From assembly GCA_964502465.1 (NCBI GenBank), contig CAZCWX010000581.1, forward strand, positions 1 to 5,489: a stretch of DNA of 5,489 nucleotides. The letters run 5' to 3'. This document shows positions 1-5,489 of this stretch, one piece after another. Below the pieces are notes generated by a model. It worked only from the letters and a program-made list of their open reading frames with translations. It was not told the origin of the DNA and did not search any database. This DNA is from CAZCWX01 sp964502465 (GTDB lineage: Bacteria > Desulfobacterota > Binatia > Bin18). The position numbers and the translations under genes were made by a program. Position 1 is the stretch's first letter. The number at the start of each line of letters is the position of its first letter.

Positions 1-2475
1 GCCATGTTCCGCAAAGTCTACCCGTTTAGTCCGGCGCTGGTGCAAACCTTGATCGCGGTCTCCAGCGTGCTGCAGCGTGAGCGGACCGCGCTCAAGGTGA
101 TGATGCAACTGCTCGTCGATCAACGGGAGACTCTCCAGGTGGGAGACATCGTCCCGGTCGGGGACCTGTTTGATGTCATTGCCCATGGCGACGAGGCCTT
201 CAGCCAGGAGATGGCCATCCATTTCGAGAACGCCAAACGGCTGTACCATCGTAAACTGTTGCCGATGTTGGAAAAACAGCATGGACGACGCGAAGAGGTA
301 GAGCGCTTGCCATTCGACGATCCTCAGCGGCTTGCATTCCGTAACGACGACCGACTGATCAAAACCTTGCTGTTGTCCGCTCTCGCGCCGGAAGTCGAAT
401 CCTTACGCGCGTTGACCGCTGAACGGCTGGCCGCACTGAACCATGGAACCATCAGGTCGCCGATCCCTGGCCGTGAAGGACAAGAAGTGTTACGGCGCTG
501 CCGTATGTGGGCAGCGAGTGTGGGCGAGATTCGCATTGGTGAGGAAACCAACCCGACCATTGCGATTCAGCTCTCAGGAGTCGACACCGAGGCGATCATT
601 GAACGTGCGCGCCGTGAGGACAATCTGGGGAACCGCAGCCGTTGTGTGCGTCAGATGCTCTTCGCGCAACTCGGCGTCGAAGGGGAAGATGCTTTTGAGC
701 AGTATCATGACTTTCTCTGGAAGCACACCAAGCGGTCCTGCATTGTCCTCTTTCGGAACATCCGTGGGCTACCGGATGCGTCGCTAGAGAACCACGATGA
801 ACGGTGGAAGTTGGTCATCGACTTCCCGTTTGATGAAGCGGGCCACGGTCCTCGTGATGATGTGAGTAGACTCCAAACCTTCAAGAGCACCCATGAAGAT
901 GGGGCAAAAACCATTGGTTGGATACCAGCGTTTTTCAGTGCGGAGGCGCAGAAGGACTTAGGGTTACTGGTGATTCTCGAACACATTCTGACTGGCGAGC
1001 GGTTTTCCCAGTATGCGAACGACCTGTCGCCGCAGGATCGCCAGGCCGCCAAGTCGTTGCTAGAGAATCAGCGGAGTGTCCTACGGCAGCGCGTGCAGAA
1101 CCATCTCGATGCGGCGTACGGCCTGGAAGCGCTTTCTCCAGGGTCGCTCGACACGGCACACGATCTGGAACTCCACGAGCGCTTCTTCTCGCTCGTGCAT
1201 GGGTTTGACCTCCAACCACCGGTGGCTGCACATCTGGGCGACGCTATGCATCAGCTGCTGAGCCAGGCGTTGGCGCATGAATTTCCTGCCGCGCCGGACT
1301 TCGAGGCGGAGATCAAGAGCAGTACCGTCAGAAAGGTCTACGACCTTGTCAACGAGGCAACGCGGATGCAGGATGGTCGCCTGCTTGTCGATCGCTCTTT
1401 TAGATCATTACTCCGGGCTGTTGCGAATCCGCTCTTGTTAGGGGAGATGGGGCACGACGCTACGCATTTTGTCCTGGGACACCACTGGCGACATCACTTC
1501 ACGAGAAAGGCGGCGGAGACTGGCGGAACGATGAGCGTGCGCCAGTTGCGGCAATGGATTGACGATCCCAGGCCCATGGGGCTGCCGAAAGACGCGCAGA
1601 ACCTCATCATCTTGCTCTTCGCCGAGCAGACGAATCGGACGTTCTATCGGCATGGCGCGCACTGGGACGCGACATTGACCACGCTGTCAGACGACTGTGA
1701 ACTGCGTGAGCAAAAACTGCCGGGGCAACTGCAGTGGGATCTGGCCGTCCAGCGTGCTGGCAGTATCTTTGGTCTGGCGATCTCACCCTTGCGGAATGCC
1801 AGCAATGTGGCCGATCTCGCCACGCAGGTGCAGCAGAAGGCCCGGGATGCACGCGTTGCGTGTCAGGCATACAGCCAACGGCTGAGAGAACGGCTGGAAA
1901 AATTTGGGCTCCAGTCCACTGAGGCCGATCGCTTCCGGACGGCGGGCGCCACGCTCACGTTGGTTGAACAGCTCACCGCCGCCAAGGCTGATGACGTCAT
2001 CGACATCTGCGCTTTGATACCGATCGCCACAACAGAGTCAGCGATGGGAACATGTCTGCATACCGCCGCGGCGCTGAAGGCAACGCTCGAGGGGACAAGC
2101 TGGGAGATCTTTGAAGCAATTGGAGACTTCACGGACGGACGCAAATCCACGGTGGATGAGATTCTTGGTCATGTCACGCAATCCTTGCGGAGCGACGAAC
2201 ACGTCGTGCCACTCGCCCCTGTGCTGAGGGAGGCGCAGGCACAAGCGTTACGGCTCCTGCGAGAGTCCACCAAATCGCCCGAGCCTCCTCCGCCACCACG
2301 AGAAGCCATGCCGGTGCCGAAGCCAGGAAAACGAATGGTCAGCCAGGGCGCACAAGAGCATCTTACTGTAGTGGCTGCGAAAGAGCTGTTAGCGAGTCTC
2401 GAGCAGGAGTTGCCACAGGGCCGGAGCGTTCACGTGAGCCTGAGTTGGACCATTGAAGAAGAAGGAACGGAATAG
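1..2475 (+). CDS. pglY: BREX type 2 large ATPase PglY, C-terminal two-thirds (5' end outside window)
   Basis: PglY is the large ATPase of Pgl/BREX type 2 phage defence and is presumed cytoplasmic. The frame is open to the window edge, leaving 824 residues, whereas family members run to about 1,200-1,300. Roughly 400 N-terminal residues, including the expected Walker A P-loop, therefore lie upstream. The ATG at position 4 is not the start: no ribosome site is visible and it falls inside a conserved block. Blocks that I recognise from the family, numbered from the first codon here, are FSPAL (9-13), QRERTALK (25-32), VPVGDLFDV (51-59), LLLSALAP (123-130), RLAALNHGT (142-150) followed by PIPG, LSGVD (191-195), DFPFDE (274-279) and GWIPAFFSA (306-314). 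A proline-rich linker (about 760-775) precedes a short C-terminal region ending in acidic residues. No membrane segment or frameshift is seen. The stop TAG overlaps the pglZ start by one base. The identification is strong from block order and gene order. The exact biochemical role of PglY is not settled for the family. Confidence 0.9.
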   Translation, partial: AMFRKVYPFSPALVQTLIAVSSVLQRERTALKVMMQLLVDQRETLQVGDIVPVGDLFDVIAHGDEAFSQEMAIHFENAKRLYHRKLLPMLEKQHGRREEVERLPFDDPQRLAFRNDDRLIKTLLLSALAPEVESLRALTAERLAALNHGTIRSPIPGREGQEVLRRCRMWAASVGEIRIGEETNPTIAIQLSGVDTEAIIERARREDNLGNRSRCVRQMLFAQLGVEGEDAFEQYHDFLWKHTKRSCIVLFRNIRGLPDASLENHDERWKLVIDFPFDEAGHGPRDDVSRLQTFKSTHEDGAKTIGWIPAFFSAEAQKDLGLLVILEHILTGERFSQYANDLSPQDRQAAKSLLENQRSVLRQRVQNHLDAAYGLEALSPGSLDTAHDLELHERFFSLVHGFDLQPPVAAHLGDAMHQLLSQALAHEFPAAPDFEAEIKSSTVRKVYDLVNEATRMQDGRLLVDRSFRSLLRAVANPLLLGEMGHDATHFVLGHHWRHHFTRKAAETGGTMSVRQLRQWIDDPRPMGLPKDAQNLIILLFAEQTNRTFYRHGAHWDATLTTLSDDCELREQKLPGQLQWDLAVQRAGSIFGLAISPLRNASNVADLATQVQQKARDARVACQAYSQRLRERLEKFGLQSTEADRFRTAGATLTLVEQLTAAKADDVIDICALIPIATTESAMGTCLHTAAALKATLEGTSWEIFEAIGDFTDGRKSTVDEILGHVTQSLRSDEHVVPLAPVLREAQAQALRLLRESTKSPEPPPPPREAMPVPKPGKRMVSQGAQEHLTVVAAKELLASLEQELPQGRSVHVSLSWTIEEEGTE
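2462..2466 (+). promoter_or_regulatory. Shine-Dalgarno sequence of pglZ, inside the end of pglY
   Basis: AAGGA lies in a purine-rich run (GAAGAAGGAA) with an 8-base spacer to the GTG at 2475. This supports GTG as the true pglZ start. Because the site is within the last codons of pglY and the stop and start overlap as TAGTG, translation of the two genes is probably coupled. The coupling is inferred from the arrangement only. Confidence 0.75.
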
Positions 2476-5189
2476 TGACCTCGACAGCCCCGACCTTTGG
2501 TCAGATCAAGGCGCAAGTGGCCGCCATTCGCCGCAAGATTCCTGAGGCGCGCGTCATCGGGGTTCGCTCCGAGGGGCGCTGGACCGGCGAGCAACGCAAG
2601 CAGGACGGGGACGAGACCTACGTGATCGAGCAGTGTGATTCGCCATTAGCCATGCGCCTTGCGCTCCGTGGCGACGGCGATGGCGCGACGACAGTGTTGG
2701 TGACGAGTCTCGACAACAAGGACTTAAGTGAGGACATCCTCCTGCGACTCACCAAGCGGAGGCTTTTTCACTTGGAGAGTTGGGAGATCGTGAAGACGTT
2801 ATTCCAGGCGCAGGCGATCGATCCGCGCGTAGCGCAGCATCAGTGGATCGCTGACCTGCTGATGACCTGGATGCCAGCCGAAGGATATCCACCGGTAAGT
2901 AGTGGTTTCCTCGATGCGGAAACGGTCTGGTCACTTCTCTTGCAGCACGGCATGGGTCTGACCACTGAACATCCAGACCTCCAGGCTCTCCTACGCTGGT
3001 CAACAGACTTCACTCATGTCGAACGCTACCGGGCAGCCTCAGAGGCCTTGCGCGAGGCTGCCGCGGTGTGGCTCTCAGAACTGGCTGGCCCCGTTGTGCG
3101 GGTCGTTTTGGATTGTGTGCTGAGGAATGAGCGTCCGGATGCGCTGCCTATTGGGTTGGCCGCAGGCGTGCTGTTTCATCCACAAGCGGCGGGCCGATTA
3201 GATAAAGCGATTGGGAAACTGGAGGAACGCTATCTCGGGGGCGCATCCCCGGATGCAGGAACGATGAGGAGATGGCATGCGGCCGCCTCCGAGGTCGTGC
3301 GGTTGCAACTGACTGACCCCAGACAAAAACGACCACAAGTGCAACGAGCCGATGAGATCCTGAGCGAAGTGGGGGCAGAATCGTTTGCCTATCTCAGCGA
3401 CACCTCTCCGCGGGGATTTGATATGCGTATGGCTCGCTGCGGCGAGCGTTTGGCGGAGACACTGAGCAGCCTTCGACCTCAGATTGTCGACCAGCTGACG
3501 AGCGCTCGGCAATTCGTGCTGGAGCACGACCGAGCGAGCAGCGACCCTCGCCGTCTCGAACGTGTCGATATGGCGTTGCGACTGGTGCGCTGGCTTGCTG
3601 ATACCCCCACCACGCCGACCGAACCCCAATCGTTAGCCGAGGCGATCAGGTATCAGGATTCCGAGGGGAGTTTTGTCGACTGGGCGCGGTTAGCACTCCG
3701 GTCTGGTGACCCCGTCCGCGAACTCTCGGAAGCCTATGCAAAACTGTTCGAGCAGGTCACGGCTGTTCGTGAACGGCAAGCATATCGTTTTGCACAACTG
3801 CTGAAGGAATGGACGGCGGCCGGCTCAACTGGAGAGCTCATCGTTCCAGTTGAACGCATACTTGAGTCAGTGGTTGCTCCCTTAGCGTCCCAGACTCCGC
3901 TGCTGCTCATCATTATTGATGGGATGAGTCTGGCTGTCTGCCGTGAGTTAGTCACAGATCTGACCCGGCACGATTGGGTCGTGCTTTACCGAGAGGGACA
4001 AATGAGCGGCGTGATGGCTGGATTGGCGACGATACCATCAATTACCGAAGCGTCCAGAACAAGCTTGCTGTGTGGGCAGTTACTTAGAGGAACTGCCGAC
4101 GATGAAAAGGCAGGATTTGCCGCACAACCGGCGTTGCTGACCCACTGCCGCAGTGGCTCTCCTCCGGTGTTATTTCACAAAGCCTCTTTGCGAGAAGAGA
4201 GCGACGCCGTACTGGCAAGCGAAGTACGGCAGGCGATTGCCTCACCGCACCGTCGTATTGTCGGTGTGGTGGTGAATGCCGTCGATGATCATTTGCTCAA
4301 GGGCGATCAAATCGACACGCGGTGGACGCGAGATGAGATCAAGGTCCTGCCAGCTTTGCTCCACGAAGCAAAGATGTCTCGACGTCTCGTTGTCCTCTTG
4401 AGCGATCATGGACACGTCTTAGACTCTCAGACAGAGGGGAAACTCTGCGAAGGTGGAGAGCGGTGGCGATTCCCCACGAGCGCGCCAGCCGAGCAAGAAC
4501 TCCAGATCAGTGGGGCACGCGTGCTGCTTCCAGATGCACACACGCTGATCGCTCCGTGGACCGAGCGGTTACGCTATGGTGTGAAAAAGAATGGGTACCA
4601 CGGCGGGATCTCCCCGCAGGAAATGATCGTTCCCATCGTTGTGCTCTCCTCACACGACATGTATCCGGACGGCTGGGTCGAGGCTCCCGTGGACACGCCG
4701 GTGTGGTGGGATGAGCCGTTGCGTGAGGAAGAACCACGGGAACTGGTGTCACCCGACGTAAAGCCGGTCAAAAAATCTCCGGGGCTGGGACCGTTGTTTG
4801 ACTTTCCGCAACGAGCAGAAACGGAAGACATGAAACCCCAAATAGTGAAAGCGCCAACCGAAGAATCGCTGCCGGAGTGGATACGTGCGCTGCTAGCGTC
4901 GTCAACGCTTGGCGAGCAGAAGACACTTGCCGGGCGTGCGGCGCCGACGGACGAAGTCTTCGTCAAACTACTGACTGCATTAGACCGCCGCGGTGGCAAA
5001 TTAACGGCAACAGCCCTGGCCCGGGCAATCGATTATCCACCGCTTCGTGTGCCGGGACTGCTTGCCATCCTGCAACGCATCCTGAATATCGATGGCTACG
5101 CCATACTGACGCGAGACGAGGCCTCGGACACGGTGGAGTTGAACCGTGAATTGTTGTGGCGACAGTTTGATTTGGTCAACAGTGCGTAG
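2475..5189 (+). CDS. pglZ: BREX type 2 alkaline-phosphatase-superfamily protein PglZ
   Basis: PglZ is a core protein of nearly all BREX systems. In Pgl it is genetically tied to tolerance of the toxic methyltransferase PglX. The gene is complete at 904 residues with a GTG start, chosen because of its ribosome site, its 1-base overlap with pglY, and the type 2-like N-terminal block that follows (ARVIGVRSEGRW, 25-36; YPPVSSG near 138-144). Residues 1 to about 470 form a mainly helical type 2 N-terminal region. The PglZ domain follows: hydrophobic strand LLLIII then D482-G-M-S485; P521-S-I-T524 with SRTSLLCG after it, where T524 is the likely nucleophile; N601-A-V-D604-D605; S643-D644-H645-G-H647; and H709-G-G with SPQEMIVP. 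D482, D644, H645 and H709 are the expected metal ligands, so the active site looks intact. A polar, proline-containing linker (about 746-795) leads to a C-terminal domain (about 799-904) that looks like a winged-helix fold. A length near 900 with this C-terminal domain fits type 2 PglZ. I am very sure of the family. The in vivo substrate is unknown. Confidence 0.95.
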   Translation: MTSTAPTFGQIKAQVAAIRRKIPEARVIGVRSEGRWTGEQRKQDGDETYVIEQCDSPLAMRLALRGDGDGATTVLVTSLDNKDLSEDILLRLTKRRLFHLESWEIVKTLFQAQAIDPRVAQHQWIADLLMTWMPAEGYPPVSSGFLDAETVWSLLLQHGMGLTTEHPDLQALLRWSTDFTHVERYRAASEALREAAAVWLSELAGPVVRVVLDCVLRNERPDALPIGLAAGVLFHPQAAGRLDKAIGKLEERYLGGASPDAGTMRRWHAAASEVVRLQLTDPRQKRPQVQRADEILSEVGAESFAYLSDTSPRGFDMRMARCGERLAETLSSLRPQIVDQLTSARQFVLEHDRASSDPRRLERVDMALRLVRWLADTPTTPTEPQSLAEAIRYQDSEGSFVDWARLALRSGDPVRELSEAYAKLFEQVTAVRERQAYRFAQLLKEWTAAGSTGELIVPVERILESVVAPLASQTPLLLIIIDGMSLAVCRELVTDLTRHDWVVLYREGQMSGVMAGLATIPSITEASRTSLLCGQLLRGTADDEKAGFAAQPALLTHCRSGSPPVLFHKASLREESDAVLASEVRQAIASPHRRIVGVVVNAVDDHLLKGDQIDTRWTRDEIKVLPALLHEAKMSRRLVVLLSDHGHVLDSQTEGKLCEGGERWRFPTSAPAEQELQISGARVLLPDAHTLIAPWTERLRYGVKKNGYHGGISPQEMIVPIVVLSSHDMYPDGWVEAPVDTPVWWDEPLREEEPRELVSPDVKPVKKSPGLGPLFDFPQRAETEDMKPQIVKAPTEESLPEWIRALLASSTLGEQKTLAGRAAPTDEVFVKLLTALDRRGGKLTATALARAIDYPPLRVPGLLAILQRILNIDGYAILTRDEASDTVELNRELLWRQFDLVNSA

Positions 5190-5215
5190 GCGTTTGTCTC
5201 TGACGATTGATCACT
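5190..5215 (+). other. pglZ-brxD intergenic gap
   Basis: This 26-base spacer contains no hairpin followed by a T run, no convincing promoter and no clear Shine-Dalgarno sequence. It carries a TGA at 5201-5203 in the brxD frame, which limits how far upstream brxD could start. The short gap fits continued transcription from pglZ into brxD. Confidence 0.6.
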
Positions 5216-5489
5216 ATGTTAATGAGCCCCCAAAAGCGACAGGAGATTCTTGAAGCGCTCCGGCATGGAACAGTGCCGCATAACAACCTCGACGCCTTTG
5301 CCGTCGGTCTCGAGCGCATCCAGCCAACGCTGGATGCGGAATTACGGAATGTCAGCGCAGGCGGGAGCGTCTTCAAGGCGGTCCGTGGTGAGTACGGCTG
5401 TGGCAAAACGTTCTTTGCGCGTTGGTTGGCAGACCGGGCGCGGAAAGCTGGTTTTGCCACCTCGGAAGTGCAAATTTCCGAAACGGAGA
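5216..5489 (+). CDS. brxD: BREX ATP-binding protein BrxD, N-terminal part (3' end outside window)
   Basis: BrxD is a P-loop ATPase of the BrxC/D-type family, found in BREX types 2 and 6 and usually followed by the Lhr-like helicase gene brxHI. Ninety-one codons are present before the window edge. The N-terminus shows the family hallmark of a short helix (RQEILEALR, 8-16), then GTVP (18-21), an AVGLER stretch (29-34), GGSVFKAVRG (49-58), and the Walker A motif G58-E-Y-G-C-G-K64-T65 followed by FFARWLA. The segment ends in VQISETE, a strand that follows the P-loop helix in this family. The Walker B motif and the rest of the protein are outside the window. The start is uncertain. ATG at 5216 is used here, but ATG at 5222 (giving MSPQKRQ) is equally plausible and TTG at 5207 is possible. 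None has a clear ribosome site, and an in-frame TGA at 5201 excludes anything earlier. A BrxC-like ATPase is the main alternative, but the position after type 2 pglZ and the sequence favour BrxD. Confidence 0.88.
   Translation, partial: MLMSPQKRQEILEALRHGTVPHNNLDAFAVGLERIQPTLDAELRNVSAGGSVFKAVRGEYGCGKTFFARWLADRARKAGFATSEVQISETE

Noticed and set aside
4..6. ATG at position 4 as the true start of the first gene
   Set aside because: The reading frame is open to the window edge, no ribosome site can be seen, and the following residues match an internal PglY block, so the gene begins upstream.
443..787. 114-codon open frame on the plus strand inside pglY
   Set aside because: It overlaps strongly conserved PglY blocks in another frame and its translation shows no domain.
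3198..3629. 143-codon open frame on the minus strand
   Set aside because: It lies wholly antisense to the conserved pglZ N-terminal region, has no recognisable domain and is a codon-bias shadow of the real gene.
4206..4230. Perfect 8-base inverted repeat (GCCGTACT / AGTACGGC) with a 9-base loop inside pglZ
   Set aside because: One such hairpin is close to the number expected by chance in 5.5 kb. It lies mid-gene, has no T run after it and does not recur elsewhere that I can see.
4574..4999. 141-codon open frame on the minus strand, rich in Ser, Gly and Thr
   Set aside because: It is antisense to the PglZ catalytic end and linker. The low-complexity composition is typical of a shadow frame, and no ribosome site or family motif is seen.
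5176..5460. 94-codon open frame on the minus strand at the right end
   Set aside because: It is antisense to the brxD Walker A region, which is clearly coding on the plus strand.
1..5489. tRNA, rRNA, CRISPR array, insertion sequence or attachment site
   Set aside because: No repeat-spacer pattern, transposase motif, terminal inverted repeats or RNA gene consensus was seen; coding sequence fills all but 26 bases.

Overview
The window comes from a bacterial chromosome and is almost entirely coding. Three genes lie head to tail on the plus strand, and together they read as the central part of a BREX type 2 (Pgl, phage growth limitation) antiphage defence locus: the 3' two-thirds of pglY, a complete pglZ, and the first ~91 codons of brxD. 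This pglY-pglZ-brxD order is the one known for type 2 BREX, where brxHI normally follows and pglW/pglX lie nearby. All identifications rest on recalled family motifs, not on a database search.

Layout. Positions 1-2475 hold pglY, open at the left edge; the ATP-binding P-loop expected in its N-terminal part is outside the window. Positions 2475-5189 hold pglZ, which starts on a GTG that shares one base with the pglY stop (TAGTG) and has a good Shine-Dalgarno sequence inside the end of pglY. Positions 5190-5215 are a 26-base gap with no terminator or promoter that I can see. From 5216 to the right edge runs brxD, which shows a clear Walker A motif before it is cut off.

How they work together. 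In Pgl/BREX type 2, PglX is a DNA methyltransferase, PglW a kinase, PglY a large ATPase and PglZ an alkaline-phosphatase-superfamily protein. BrxD is a second, smaller ATPase whose gene usually sits beside that of the Lhr-like helicase BrxHI. The 1-base overlap and the short gap suggest one transcript, so the products are probably made together. No promoter is visible, so transcription must start upstream of the window.

Host. Base composition looks moderately GC-rich (roughly 55-60% by eye), with mixed third positions. That is clearly lower than the very GC-rich actinomycetes in which Pgl was first described, so a non-actinobacterial host is likely. I cannot name the taxon from this sequence.
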